This document shows positions 33,278-42,308 of a stretch of DNA of 64,000 nt, in pieces; position 1 is the stretch's first letter, and each line of letters begins with the position of its first letter. The notes beneath the pieces are model-generated. The model made no database searches, was not told the DNA's origin, and saw only the letters and a program-made list of their open reading frames with translations. The position numbers and the translations under genes were made by a program. The DNA comes from Bacteroidales bacterium (lineage in GTDB: Bacteria; Bacteroidota; Bacteroidia; Bacteroidales; F082): positions 1-64,000 of the forward strand of contig JAUXMV010000045.1 in NCBI GenBank assembly GCA_030683155.1, given 5' to 3'.

Positions 33278-34126
33278 TCAGGTTATCGCGCGAAGACTCA
33301 TGTCAAGACTTTTAATCTGATGTGTAAGTGCGCCAACTGAAATAAACTCAACCCCGGTTTCTGCGTACTCACGCAAGCTTTCTTCAGTGATGCCACCGGA
33401 TGCCTCAGTTTCATATTTTCCATCAATGATTTCAATGGCTTTTTGCAACTCCTTTGGACTGAAATTATCAAGCATAATTCGATGAAAGCCACCAGCATTT
33501 AAAGCTTCTTCCAGTTCTTTAAAATTGCGTACTTCAATTTCGATGTGCAATTTTTTCCCGAGTTTATCGAGATAATTCTGTGTCGACCGCAAAGCAGCTT
33601 CAATACTGCCTGCAAAGTCGACATGGTTGTTTTTAATCAGAATCATGTCAAAAAGCCCAAAGCGATGGTTATAGCCTCCGCCGATGCGCACTGCAAGCTT
33701 TTCAAACAGCCGCATATTGGGCGTTGTTTTTCGCGTATCCAACAGCCGAGCCGGTAAATCTTCGATCATTCTGCAGAGACGGTTGGTTTGGGTAGCAATG
33801 CCACTCATACGTTGCATAAAATTAAGCACAAGACGTTCAGAAGTTAAAATGGATCGAGAACTCCCTTCAACTTCGAAGGCAATATCTCCAACCAAAACCT
33901 TTGTGCCATCTTCAAGAAATGGTCTGAAAATAATTTCAGGGTCAACTAGTTTAAAAACCATTTTTGCAACCTGAACCCCAGCCAGCACTCCTTCTTCTTT
34001 GATTAGCAAGCGCGCTTTACCTTTGGCTTCTTTGGGGATTGTAGCCAGAGAAGTGTGGTCACCATCACCAATATCTTCTAAAATGGCCTGCTTGATGAGG
34101 TTTTCTGCTTGAGGAAAATCTGTCAT
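33278..34126 (-). CDS. nadC: Nicotinate-nucleotide pyrophosphorylase (carboxylating)
   Basis: Converts quinolinate and PRPP to nicotinate mononucleotide in de novo NAD synthesis. EDIGDGDHTS near the N-terminus, MQRMSGIAT, LDTRKTTP (phosphoribosyl site), GGGYNHRFGL and EASGGI are all present; length 282 aa is standard. Its ATG overlaps the DUF4783 stop by 4 nt. Confidence 0.96.
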   Translation of the reverse strand: MTDFPQAENLIKQAILEDIGDGDHTSLATIPKEAKGKARLLIKEEGVLAGVQVAKMVFKLVDPEIIFRPFLEDGTKVLVGDIAFEVEGSSRSILTSERLVLNFMQRMSGIATQTNRLCRMIEDLPARLLDTRKTTPNMRLFEKLAVRIGGGYNHRFGLFDMILIKNNHVDFAGSIEAALRSTQNYLDKLGKKLHIEIEVRNFKELEEALNAGGFHRIMLDNFSPKELQKAIEIIDGKYETEASGGITEESLREYAETGVEFISVGALTHQIKSLDMSLRAIT

Positions 34127-34551
34127 TTTTTTGTAATGCTCAATGAATGAATAAGATAATCACCTGAACTGTTATTCATCAAAACATAAAGCCTGTAATC
34201 TGTTGTGCGGCACTGATACTCGCCAATGAAAAACATGGCTGTCGAACTCGTAGTGCCTGTTTGTTTGATGATAACTTTTTCGGCAGGATAAATGCTGAAG
34301 AACTCCGTCAGCATCACCACTGCCTGATTTTTGCTGAATGAACCATTTTGCGAAGGCAATTCGAGCGTTATGGCAGCACCAAGAAAGGCTGACAATTTTT
34401 TGGCATCTCCTTTTGCTAAATGGTTTACCCAGGCTTGCTCCACTTCCTTTTCCTGTCCTGATACCTTTTGTGGAATCAAAGTCATTGAAAATATAAATGC
34501 TAAAACGGTTACAGAAAACAATAGGTTTTTATTCCTTAAAATTAAATTCAT
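34123..34551 (-). CDS. DUF4783 exported protein
   Basis: Secreted 142-aa protein with a signal peptide (LLFSVTVLAFIFSMTLI...), matching DUF4783, an NTF2/SnoaL-like small fold often encoded beside nadC in Bacteroidota. No catalytic residues are apparent; function unknown. First gene of the operon with nadC and yihY, promoter at 34571-34578. Confidence 0.85.
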   Translation of the reverse strand: MNLILRNKNLLFSVTVLAFIFSMTLIPQKVSGQEKEVEQAWVNHLAKGDAKKLSAFLGAAITLELPSQNGSFSKNQAVVMLTEFFSIYPAEKVIIKQTGTTSSTAMFFIGEYQCRTTDYRLYVLMNNSSGDYLIHSLSITKK

Positions 34552-34570
34552 CGGTATTTTAATTTCGCCT

Positions 34571-34578
34571 CAAAAGTA
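34571..34578 (-). promoter_or_regulatory. -7 box of the DUF4783-nadC-yihY operon
   Basis: TACTTTTG on the minus strand, about 20 nt upstream of the ATG. Confidence 0.5.
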
Positions 34579-34697
34579 CAAATTTAAAGGCTTAAATGCA
34601 TAGATTAATTGCCTAAAGTTGCAAAAATCATGCCTTGATAGAGGAAGTTTCATCTGATTATTCCAGCCTTTTTTTATCCTTGTCTTAAAAATATACC

Positions 34698-34705
34698 TAC
34701 TTTTG
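34698..34705 (+). promoter_or_regulatory. -7 box of the 245-aa unknown gene
   Basis: TACTTTTG, 24 nt before the ATG, with a TTG 15 nt upstream (34680-34682). Confidence 0.45.
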
Positions 34706-34729
34706 ATTCATATTAAATGACTTTATGCA

Positions 34730-35467
34730 ATGATAAGATTATATTATAAACTACAGATATATAGCATTTTGACTTTAGCTGTGGTGATTATTTTATTCAC
34801 CTTCACACAATGCGACCCACCAAAAGAAGCCTCAGAAACCGATAGATTTGAAACTGAACTTCAGACTTTCAACAATCGTATGAACAACATCGGGCAATCG
34901 ATGGAAATCCTTGATGCGATGCAGAATGAGCTGGATGAGGTTGAGAAATTACGTGCTGAAGGCAGAATTGATGACGCTGAATTTAACACCAGATCAAACG
35001 AAATTAAAGACACTTATGGTCGTGCAATGGCCAGACAAAAAAATACAGCACCTGTTTCCGGGCTTCCTCAATGGGCAAGAGAGCTTGGCCTCTCCGAACC
35101 AGTTGGACTTATCCTCGATCAGGAATTTTCGCAAGTGACGAGCGCTAACAATGCTGATGAGGGCTTTAATTCAGTGCTTCTGGTCTACTTAGGAAATTAT
35201 AATACTGCTATGCAAGAGGCACAGCGCATCGCCAGCGCGGCCAGAGTGCCACTCAGCAAAGATTTTTTGGAGGCGAAAGAAATAACTGAGCTTTATAGTT
35301 CCACGCCAATAAAAGGCGTGGCATATATGAATTTTGACCCTTTCTTGAAAGATGCTCCGATCAATATTTCTATAACCGTGGATGAAACAGGAATGCTAAC
35401 AATAAGCGCTGTCAATGTGGAGCAAATGAGCAGACAGTTTGAACGCTCAAGACCAACAGGTAATTGA
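34730..35467 (+). CDS. Unknown membrane-anchored or lipoprotein-like protein with coiled coil
   Basis: Not recognised. The N-terminus has one hydrophobic segment (about 11-26) ending in FTFTQC-DPPKE, so Cys28 could be lipidated under a relaxed Bacteroidota lipobox, although the -3 to -1 residues are atypical. Residues 42-80 are heptad-rich and acidic (coiled coil), containing KLRAEGRIDDAEFN. The C-terminal part (about 170-235) resembles a small beta domain. Likely periplasmic. It is transcribed alone. Confidence 0.7.
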   Translation: MIRLYYKLQIYSILTLAVVIILFTFTQCDPPKEASETDRFETELQTFNNRMNNIGQSMEILDAMQNELDEVEKLRAEGRIDDAEFNTRSNEIKDTYGRAMARQKNTAPVSGLPQWARELGLSEPVGLILDQEFSQVTSANNADEGFNSVLLVYLGNYNTAMQEAQRIASAARVPLSKDFLEAKEITELYSSTPIKGVAYMNFDPFLKDAPINISITVDETGMLTISAVNVEQMSRQFERSRPTGN

Positions 35468-35505
35468 TTCTTTAAAATTATTTACAGTATTATTCCTTTT
35501 TATTT

Positions 35506-36201
35506 ATGGATGTTATCATTACAGGAAGCAGCAGAGGTATTGGTTTTGAACTTGTTAAACTTTTTGCACAAAATAACCATAGGGTTTTAGCAATTTCCAG
35601 ACAGACCAACACCTTAGAAAACTTAAAGCCCGGCAACGAATTATTAGCGCAAAATCTGATTCCACTTTCTCTTGATCTTGCCTCAAAAGGTTTCGAAAAA
35701 GCCTTGTCAACAAAAATGGATGAAATCATTTTTCGTCCTGCGATATTGATCAACAATGCCGGACTTCTCATCTCCAAACCTTTGGATCAATTAAATGAAA
35801 ATGATTTTGACCAAATGTTTGGTGTCAATATTAAAGCGCCATTTTTTCTGATTAAACATCTATTGCCCTATTTTTCTCCCTCAACACACATTGTTAACAT
35901 CAGCAGCATGGGTGGTTTTCAAGGCAGCTCAAAATTTCCTGGATTATCACTATATAGTGCATCGAAAGGTGCACTTGCCATCCTTACGGAGTGTTTGGCA
36001 GAAGAGTTGAAAGACCTTGGAATTAAAGCAAATGCCCTTGCCTTGGGTGCTACTCAAACCGAAATGCTTCAGGAGGCTTTCCCCGGATATAAGGCGCCAG
36101 TATCAGCAGCTTCAATGGCTGAGTTTATTTTCAATTTTGCCATTACGGGACATAAGTTTTTCAATGGAAAAGTTTTACCAGTTTCAATATCAACACCATA
36201 A
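35506..36201 (+). CDS. Short-chain dehydrogenase/reductase
   Basis: Classical SDR of 231 aa: TGSSRGIG cofactor motif (6-13), NNAG, catalytic Ser in ISSMGG, and YxxxK as YSASK. NAD(P)-dependent oxidation or reduction of an unknown substrate. The cofactor loop has Arg in SSRGIG, which often favours NADPH. It is followed 23 nt later by the RseC-like gene on the same strand. Confidence 0.93.
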   Translation: MDVIITGSSRGIGFELVKLFAQNNHRVLAISRQTNTLENLKPGNELLAQNLIPLSLDLASKGFEKALSTKMDEIIFRPAILINNAGLLISKPLDQLNENDFDQMFGVNIKAPFFLIKHLLPYFSPSTHIVNISSMGGFQGSSKFPGLSLYSASKGALAILTECLAEELKDLGIKANALALGATQTEMLQEAFPGYKAPVSAASMAEFIFNFAITGHKFFNGKVLPVSISTP

Positions 36202-36224
36202 TGTTCTACTTTATTTTCTGAAAA

Positions 36225-36686
36225 ATGACTCAAAAAGCTGAAACTATCGAGCATCCTGCAGTAATTACAAAGGTTTCTGACAACATCATCGAAGTAATGA
36301 TTTTGTCTAAATCGGCATGTTCATCCTGCAATGCAAAAGGATCATGCAATATGTCCGAAATGGAAGAAAAGATTGTTAGTGTTGCAAGAATTCCAAATCT
36401 TGAATATGCTGTCGGACAACAGGTTGTCCTATATATGCAGCAGCAATTGGGAACAATCGCTGTATTTCTGGGTTATATTTTACCTTTCCTGCTTGTGCTT
36501 TTAACATTGATTGTGATGATTGCTTCAGGTTTCAGCGAGGGCTTGGCCGGATTATCAGCCTTGTTGGTACTGATACCTTATTATATTGTCATTTATTTAC
36601 TGCGTTCTAAACTTGGTCGAAAGTTTCAATTCTACATCAAAGCACCGGGCAATATAGATGTGCAGGATTTTTCTGTTTATTCATAG
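36225..36686 (+). CDS. RseC/MucC-like SoxR-reducing system protein
   Basis: A 153-aa membrane protein with an N-terminal cytoplasmic Cys-rich segment (SACSSCNAKGSC) and two central hydrophobic helices (about 78-120), the RseC/MucC pattern. Homologues are routinely encoded just upstream of rnf genes and are thought to assist Rnf or Rsx electron transfer. Here rnfB follows after a 362-nt gap. The Cys cluster could hold an Fe-S centre. Confidence 0.87.
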   Translation: MTQKAETIEHPAVITKVSDNIIEVMILSKSACSSCNAKGSCNMSEMEEKIVSVARIPNLEYAVGQQVVLYMQQQLGTIAVFLGYILPFLLVLLTLIVMIASGFSEGLAGLSALLVLIPYYIVIYLLRSKLGRKFQFYIKAPGNIDVQDFSVYS

Positions 36687-37048
36687 GTTAAATATTGTAT
36701 ATTAAACAAAATCAAATACATACGTGAAAAATATTACTTGATTTTCATTGTATTTATACATTTACTTCTTTATATATGTTCTAAATAGCATTTTGGCAGT
36801 CAATTTAGAAGCGGTCTAAACTAATCTTATATATTCCAGATAATCAGCTACCTAAAGGTTTTACGTTTTTGTTTTTACAAATGATTGTATGCATAAAGCA
36901 TTGAAATATAAATACATATGCTTTAATGCCTTTGAAATCAATATGATGGGCAATCAAATCAATTATTTTATTTTTGTCATGCTGTTTATGCATTAACAGC
37001 AAATTAGATGGCTTAAAATGAATGAATTAACATAAAACCCCGAGACAA
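36687..37048. other. AT-rich leader region upstream of rnfB
   Basis: No open frame. Two potential stems: a near-inverted repeat GCATAAAGCAT / ATGCTTTAATGC (about 36892-36935) and a perfect TGCTGTT / AACAGCA hairpin with an 8-nt loop (about 36979-37002), 50 nt before rnfB. These may regulate the rnf operon. No clear -7 box could be assigned. Confidence 0.4.
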
Positions 37049-38002
37049 GTGAACGATATTTTGCTTTTTACATTGTTGACACTGGGCTTGCTAGGCACGG
37101 TGATGGCTGTGATACTTTATTTTGTGGCGCAAAAGTTCAAAGTGATCGAAGATCCAAAAATTGATCTGGTCGAAGATGTTCTTCCAAAGGCCAATTGTGG
37201 TGGCTGTGGTTTCCCTGGCTGCCGCAATTTCGCAGAAGTATCAGTGAAAGCCGCCAACGAAACCCAGAGTCTTGAAGGTTTGAACTGCCCCGTCGGTGGC
37301 AATGCTGTCATGAAAGCAATGGCTGCAATTCTTGGACTTGAAGTTGAAGAAAAGGAACCTATGATTGCTGTAATCCGCTGCAATGGTTCAAAAGCCAACT
37401 CACCTGCTAAAGTTCAATACGATGGACCTGCTTCATGTGCTTTCGCTCACAATCTTTTTTCGGGCGAAGGCGGCTGTCAGTTTGGCTGTCTTGGTCTTGG
37501 CGACTGTGTAGCTTCCTGCGATTTCGATGCGATTCACATGAATCCTGAAACAGGCTTGCCCGTTGTGAATGACAAATGTGTTGCTTGTGGGGCCTGCGTC
37601 AAGGCTTGTCCACGCGGTATCATCGAACTTCGCAATAAGGGCAAGAAAGATCGCAGAATCTTTGTTTCATGTATCAATAAAGAAAAGGGCGGACCTGCCA
37701 AGAAAAATTGCAGTGTAGCCTGTATTGGTTGCTCTAAATGTTTCCAAGTGTGTCCTTATGAGGCTATCACCATGGAAAATAACCTCGCATATATAGATTT
37801 TGAAAAGTGTAAACTTTGTCGCAAATGCGTAGAAGTTTGCCCAACTGACGCCATACACGAACTTAATTTTCCTTTACGGAAACCAAAGCCTGAAGTGGCA
37901 GACGCGCCTCCGAAAGAGAGACCTGCAAAAGTTGTTGCCGAAGCTGCAGCACCAAAGGCTGATGAGACATCCAATGAAACTAAACCTGACAACATAGCAT
38001 AA
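37049..38002 (+). CDS. rnfB: RnfB, ferredoxin subunit of the Rnf complex
   Basis: Iron-sulfur subunit that takes electrons from reduced ferredoxin. An N-terminal membrane helix (about 4-28) is followed by the CGGCGFPGC cluster (Cys50/53/58/80). The ferredoxin region has Cys motifs in CQFGCLGLGDC, CVACGACVKACP, CSVACIGCSKCFQVCP and CKLCRKCVEVCP, i.e. about six clusters, as in clostridial-type RnfB. The start is GTG; no nearby ATG is in frame. The tail is Pro/Ala/Lys-rich. First gene of rnfBCDGEA. Confidence 0.95.
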   Translation: MNDILLFTLLTLGLLGTVMAVILYFVAQKFKVIEDPKIDLVEDVLPKANCGGCGFPGCRNFAEVSVKAANETQSLEGLNCPVGGNAVMKAMAAILGLEVEEKEPMIAVIRCNGSKANSPAKVQYDGPASCAFAHNLFSGEGGCQFGCLGLGDCVASCDFDAIHMNPETGLPVVNDKCVACGACVKACPRGIIELRNKGKKDRRIFVSCINKEKGGPAKKNCSVACIGCSKCFQVCPYEAITMENNLAYIDFEKCKLCRKCVEVCPTDAIHELNFPLRKPKPEVADAPPKERPAKVVAEAAAPKADETSNETKPDNIA

Positions 38003-38014
38003 GCTGTTACTGGT

Positions 38015-39349
38015 ATGAAAAGCTTGAAAACTTTTGCCCGGGGTGGTGTTCATCCCGATGAAAACAAATTCTCTGCAAATGCTGCCATCGAAGCACTGCC
38101 ATTGCCAAAACAATTGGTTATTCCACTTGGTCAAAACCTTGGAGCACCTCCAAAAGCACTTGTTAAAAAGGGTGATATCGTGAAGGTAGGCCAGCTCATT
38201 GCAAAGGGAGAAGCCTTTATTTCGGCCAATCTGCACTCGCCGGCTTCCGGGAAGATAGCAAAAATAGATGATGCACTCGATGCAAGTGGTTATCGCAGGC
38301 AAGCCATCTTCATCGATGTTGATGATGATATCTGGGAGGAGCATATCGACAGGTCAGAAGACATCAATCGTACCATAAGCCTGAGCAAAGAGGAAATCGT
38401 TGCCAGAGTAAAAGAATGTGGCGTTGTCGGACTTGGCGGGGCTACCTTTCCAACGCATGTCAAACTGATGATTCCAGGGGGAAAAACGGCGGAGTATCTT
38501 GTTGTAAATGGCGTTGAATGCGAGCCGTACCTTACTTCAGATCATCGGCTGATGCTTGAAAAAGGCGAAGAAGTTCTCATTGGAATCAAGATCTTGATGA
38601 AGGCTCTTGGAGTAGAAAAAGCAATTGTTGGTATCGAAAATAACAAAACGGACGCCATACAGCATCTTAAAAAGCTTGCAGAAAACTACAACGGAATTGA
38701 AATTCAGGCTTTGTATGTGAAATATCCACAAGGTGGTGAAAAACAACTCATCAAAGCTGTCCTTAACCGTGAAGTGCCTTCAGGTAAACTTCCAATTGAG
38801 GTTGGTTGCGTTGTTTCGAATGTTGGAACTGCTTTTGCCGTTTATGAGGCTGTTCAAAAAAACAAACCACTCATTGATCGTGTGGTTACTGTGACTGGCA
38901 AAGCAGTTAAAAAACCTTCCAATTTCCTTGTTCGTATAGGAACACCGGTTTCAGATTTGCTGAAGGCAGCTGAAGGATTACCTGAAAATACAGGAAAAAT
39001 TATCAATGGTGGCCCCATGATGGGAAAGTCGGTAAGTAGTCCTGACATTCCTGTTGTGAAAGGTTCTTCCGGCATCCTTCTTTTGCCCCGTGAAGAAAGC
39101 AAAAGGCCTCAGCCAAAGCCATGTATTCGTTGCTCAAAATGTACGGTTGTTTGTCCAATGGGTCTTGAACCCTATTTATTGGCAAAAATGTCCAAACTCG
39201 AATTATATGAAAAAGCCGAAAAAGACAGCATCATGGATTGTATGGAATGCGGCTCATGCCAGTTTACATGTCCATCTAATCTGCCACTGCTCGACTATCT
39301 GCGGTTGGGCAAGCAGCGTGTAGGTCATTTAATCAGAACCAGAAAATAA
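38015..39349 (+). CDS. rnfC: RnfC, NADH-binding subunit of the Rnf complex
   Basis: Peripheral subunit (444 aa) that reduces NAD+ or oxidises NADH through FMN and two 4Fe-4S clusters. KTFARGGVHP at the N-terminus, the glycine-rich GLGGATFPTHVK flavin/NADH region, then CIRCSKCTVVCP and CMECGSCQFTCP. Twelve nt downstream of rnfB. Confidence 0.96.
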   Translation: MKSLKTFARGGVHPDENKFSANAAIEALPLPKQLVIPLGQNLGAPPKALVKKGDIVKVGQLIAKGEAFISANLHSPASGKIAKIDDALDASGYRRQAIFIDVDDDIWEEHIDRSEDINRTISLSKEEIVARVKECGVVGLGGATFPTHVKLMIPGGKTAEYLVVNGVECEPYLTSDHRLMLEKGEEVLIGIKILMKALGVEKAIVGIENNKTDAIQHLKKLAENYNGIEIQALYVKYPQGGEKQLIKAVLNREVPSGKLPIEVGCVVSNVGTAFAVYEAVQKNKPLIDRVVTVTGKAVKKPSNFLVRIGTPVSDLLKAAEGLPENTGKIINGGPMMGKSVSSPDIPVVKGSSGILLLPREESKRPQPKPCIRCSKCTVVCPMGLEPYLLAKMSKLELYEKAEKDSIMDCMECGSCQFTCPSNLPLLDYLRLGKQRVGHLIRTRK

Positions 39350-39358
39350 GAATCATCT

Positions 39359-40360
39359 ATGAATATGTTCACCATATCAGGATCTCCACATGTTCACGGA
39401 GACGAAAGCGTTAAAAAAATTATGTATACTGTGGTGTACGCCATGGTTCCAGCGATATTGGTTTCCATCTATTTCTTTGGATTGGATGCAGCCCGAGTAT
39501 TGTTGATTTCAGTAATGGCCTGTTTGTTTTTTGAATGGGCTATTCAGAAATATCTTATCAAAGGACCGGTAACGATCAACGACGGCTCAGCAATCGTTGC
39601 AGGTATTTTGCTGGCATTTAATATTCCTGCAAATATTCCGTCATGGATAATCATTATTGGTGCATTGGTAACAATAGGCGTGGCAAAGATGTCTTTTGGC
39701 GGTTTGGGAAAGAACCCTTTTAATCCGGCGCTTGTTGGCCGTGTTTTTATGCTGATTTCATTTCCGGTGCAGATGACTTCATGGCCTGTACCAAAAGCGT
39801 TGTTTTCATCACAAGTTACAGATGCCATTACAGGCCCTACCGCTTTAGGAATTTTGAAGGAAGGTGTGGGTGCGGGAAAAACAATTGAGCAAATCATGAC
39901 CGATCCCAATATGCCCGCCTACATTGATCGTCTGACGGGAAATATGACCGGTTCGCTGGGTGAAATGTCTGCGCTGGCATTGATTTTGGGAGGTATTTTT
40001 ATGGTCATCAGAAAAGTGATCGACTGGCAGGTGCCTGTTTCCATTATTGCTACAGTTTTTGCAATTGCCGGCATTTTTCACTTGATTGATCCCACGCATT
40101 ACATTGATCCCACATTTCATTTGTTTACTGGTGGATTGATGCTCGGTGCAATTTATATGGCTACAGATATGGTTTCATCGCCAATGAATATGAGCGGAAA
40201 AGTGTTTTACGGTGTAGGAATCGGATTGATAACGATCATCATCAGGCTTTGGGGAGCATATCCTGAAGGCATTTCATTTGCTATTCTTATCATGAATGCC
40301 TTTACACCACTCATCAACAGCGCTTTCAAGCCTAAACGCTTTGGAACGGTTGCTAAATAA
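39359..40360 (+). CDS. rnfD: RnfD, membrane subunit with covalent FMN
   Basis: Polytopic subunit (333 aa) of the ion-translocating Rnf complex. SGSPHVHGDESVKKIMY at the N-terminus and GLGKNPFNPALVGR are family signatures. A covalently bound FMN is expected on a Thr in the TGPTAL region; the late AIYMATDMVSSPM segment is the usual second-half motif. Confidence 0.95.
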   Translation: MNMFTISGSPHVHGDESVKKIMYTVVYAMVPAILVSIYFFGLDAARVLLISVMACLFFEWAIQKYLIKGPVTINDGSAIVAGILLAFNIPANIPSWIIIIGALVTIGVAKMSFGGLGKNPFNPALVGRVFMLISFPVQMTSWPVPKALFSSQVTDAITGPTALGILKEGVGAGKTIEQIMTDPNMPAYIDRLTGNMTGSLGEMSALALILGGIFMVIRKVIDWQVPVSIIATVFAIAGIFHLIDPTHYIDPTFHLFTGGLMLGAIYMATDMVSSPMNMSGKVFYGVGIGLITIIIRLWGAYPEGISFAILIMNAFTPLINSAFKPKRFGTVAK

Positions 40361-40390
40361 CAAAATAAGGACATTTATATACTGACAATC

Positions 40391-40972
40391 ATGGCAGGCA
40401 AAAGAGAATCAAATTTTTTCAATATGGTCAGCACACTGATGCTGGTTACAGCGGTGTCGGCACTTGCGCTTGGCAGCGTTTATAACCTTACAAAAGGACC
40501 TATTGAAGTGGCTAAACAAAAAAAGCAGGAAGAAGCGATCAAACAAGTTTTGCCTGCTTTTGACCGTCTCGAAACGATAAAAGTAAAGTCAGCTCACGAA
40601 GAGGATTCGCTGCAGTTTAATGTAGCTTTTGTGGCAGACGAGGTAGTTGGCGTAGCTGTGAATACCTATACGAAGAAGGGCTTTTCAGGACTTATAAGAC
40701 TTATGGTTGGGTTTTTACCTGACGGCACCATCAACAATATTTCTGTGCTCGATCATAAAGAAACACCCGGCCTGGGAGATAAAATGCAGAAAAATAAATC
40801 TGAGTGGAGCAATCAGTTCAATGGAAAGAACCCCGGAGCCAACAATATCAAAATGAAAAAAGATGGTGGAGAAATAGATGCAATCACCGCTGCAACCATC
40901 AGCTCCAGGGCATATACAGATGCTGTAATGCATGCTTTTGATACTTACGAATTACATAAAGGAGGAAACTAG
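40391..40972 (+). CDS. rnfG: RnfG, periplasmic FMN subunit of the Rnf complex
   Basis: One N-terminal membrane anchor (about 13-30) and an FMN-binding domain; DAITAATISSRAY carries the Thr to which FMN is attached by a phosphodiester bond. GLGDKM is the other family motif. Length 193 aa is typical. Confidence 0.94.
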   Translation: MAGKRESNFFNMVSTLMLVTAVSALALGSVYNLTKGPIEVAKQKKQEEAIKQVLPAFDRLETIKVKSAHEEDSLQFNVAFVADEVVGVAVNTYTKKGFSGLIRLMVGFLPDGTINNISVLDHKETPGLGDKMQKNKSEWSNQFNGKNPGANNIKMKKDGGEIDAITAATISSRAYTDAVMHAFDTYELHKGGN

Positions 40973-40974
40973 AT

Positions 40975-41553
40975 ATGAACCAGCTGCAAAATTTTACCAA
41001 AGGATTTATCAAAGAGAATCCGGTTCTGATTCTTTTACTTGGTTTGTGTCCGGCGCTAGGTGTGAGTACATCAGCTATCAACGGACTTGGAATGGGATTG
41101 GCTACCACTTTTGTGCTTGTTTCATCCAATCTGGTAGTTTCACTTGTGAAAAGCTTTATCCCTGACAAAGTTCGGATTCCTTCATTCATTGTCATTATAG
41201 CTTCCTTTGTTACTGTCGTTGAATTGGTTATGCAAGGCTTTGTGCCAGCACTTTTCGATCAGCTGGGATTGTTTATCCCACTTATCGTTGTTAACTGCAT
41301 CGTTCTTGGACGCGCGGAAGCTTTTGCCTCAAAGAATACGGTTAAATCTTCAGTAATTGATGGTTTAGGTATGGGTTTGGGATTTGCCTTTGCACTGACC
41401 ATGCTGGGTGCGGTGCGTGAGATATTAGGCAGCGGAGCCATTTTCAGTATTAAACTGATTCCCGGAGATATGATGCTGGTGTTTGTGCTGGCTCCCGGAG
41501 CGTTTATTGCTTTAGGTTATATGATAGCACTCACAAGAAAATTCAATAAGTAG
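40975..41553 (+). CDS. rnfE: RnfE, membrane subunit of the Rnf complex
   Basis: Six-helix subunit homologous to RnfA (192 aa). ENPVLILLLGLCPALGVSTSA carries the conserved Cys that, with RnfA, holds an intramembrane Fe-S cluster. An AAAGGAGG tract lies 9 nt before the ATG, inside the rnfG C-terminus (HKGGN), which may be coincidence. Confidence 0.95.
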   Translation: MNQLQNFTKGFIKENPVLILLLGLCPALGVSTSAINGLGMGLATTFVLVSSNLVVSLVKSFIPDKVRIPSFIVIIASFVTVVELVMQGFVPALFDQLGLFIPLIVVNCIVLGRAEAFASKNTVKSSVIDGLGMGLGFAFALTMLGAVREILGSGAIFSIKLIPGDMMLVFVLAPGAFIALGYMIALTRKFNK

Positions 41554-41575
41554 AACCAAGCAAAAAATTATAGAT

Positions 41576-42148
41576 ATGGAATACATTATTATCATCATAT
41601 CCGCCATCTTTGTCAACAACATTGTGCTGGCACAGTTTCTTGGTATTTGTCCTTTTGTGGGTGTATCAAACAAAATATCTACTTCCATCGGTATGGGAGG
41701 TGCAGTATTATTTGTTATGACGCTGGCTACAATTGTCACCTGGCTCATTCAGACCTACATATTAGAAGCATTGGGCATACAATTTCTGCAAACTATCGCT
41801 TTTATTGTGGTGATTGCCTCTTTGGTTCAAATGGTTGAAATCATTCTTAAAAAAGTGAGTCCTGCACTTTATGCGGCTCTTGGTGTTTTTCTTCCTTTGA
41901 TTACAACCAACTGCGCTGTGCTTGGTGTTGCTATTTTGACCATCCAAAAAGATTTTAACCTGATGGAAGGTGTTGTTTTTGCCATTGCAAATGCTGTTGG
42001 TTTCTCCCTTGCGCTAGTTATATTTGCCGGAATTAGGGAGCATCTCGATCTGATGGAAGTTCCTTCAGGGATGCGCGGAGTGCCAATTGCGCTTGTAACA
42101 GCTGGCATCCTTGCTTTGGCTTTTATGGGTTTCACCGGAATCGTTTAG
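41576..42148 (+). CDS. rnfA: RnfA, membrane subunit of the Rnf complex
   Basis: Six-helix subunit (190 aa). NNIVLAQFLGICPFVGVS and TNCAVLGVAI contain the conserved cysteines for the RnfA/RnfE intramembrane cluster. Last gene of the operon; no convincing terminator was seen after it. Confidence 0.95.
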   Translation: MEYIIIIISAIFVNNIVLAQFLGICPFVGVSNKISTSIGMGGAVLFVMTLATIVTWLIQTYILEALGIQFLQTIAFIVVIASLVQMVEIILKKVSPALYAALGVFLPLITTNCAVLGVAILTIQKDFNLMEGVVFAIANAVGFSLALVIFAGIREHLDLMEVPSGMRGVPIALVTAGILALAFMGFTGIV

Positions 42149-42308
42149 CATTTTCTATTGTTGAAATTAGATTAACAGTTATTATTTCTGATTTCTCTAA
42201 AGTCCAGATATAATCCACATTACTCTTTTCATTTTGTGAGTTTTAGCGCTTCCACATACAAAATTGGCCTTATTGAGTTTTTACAATAAGTGGCGATCGA
42301 AATAATGG

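Noticed and set aside
37874-38344. Minus-strand open frame of 156 codons over rnfB/rnfC
   Set aside because: Shadow of two certain rnf genes with conserved Cys motifs.
40958-40965. AAAGGAGG before rnfE as a Shine-Dalgarno
   Set aside because: It encodes the Lys-Gly-Gly end of RnfG and the spacing is 9 nt; could be chance, so not listed as a site.
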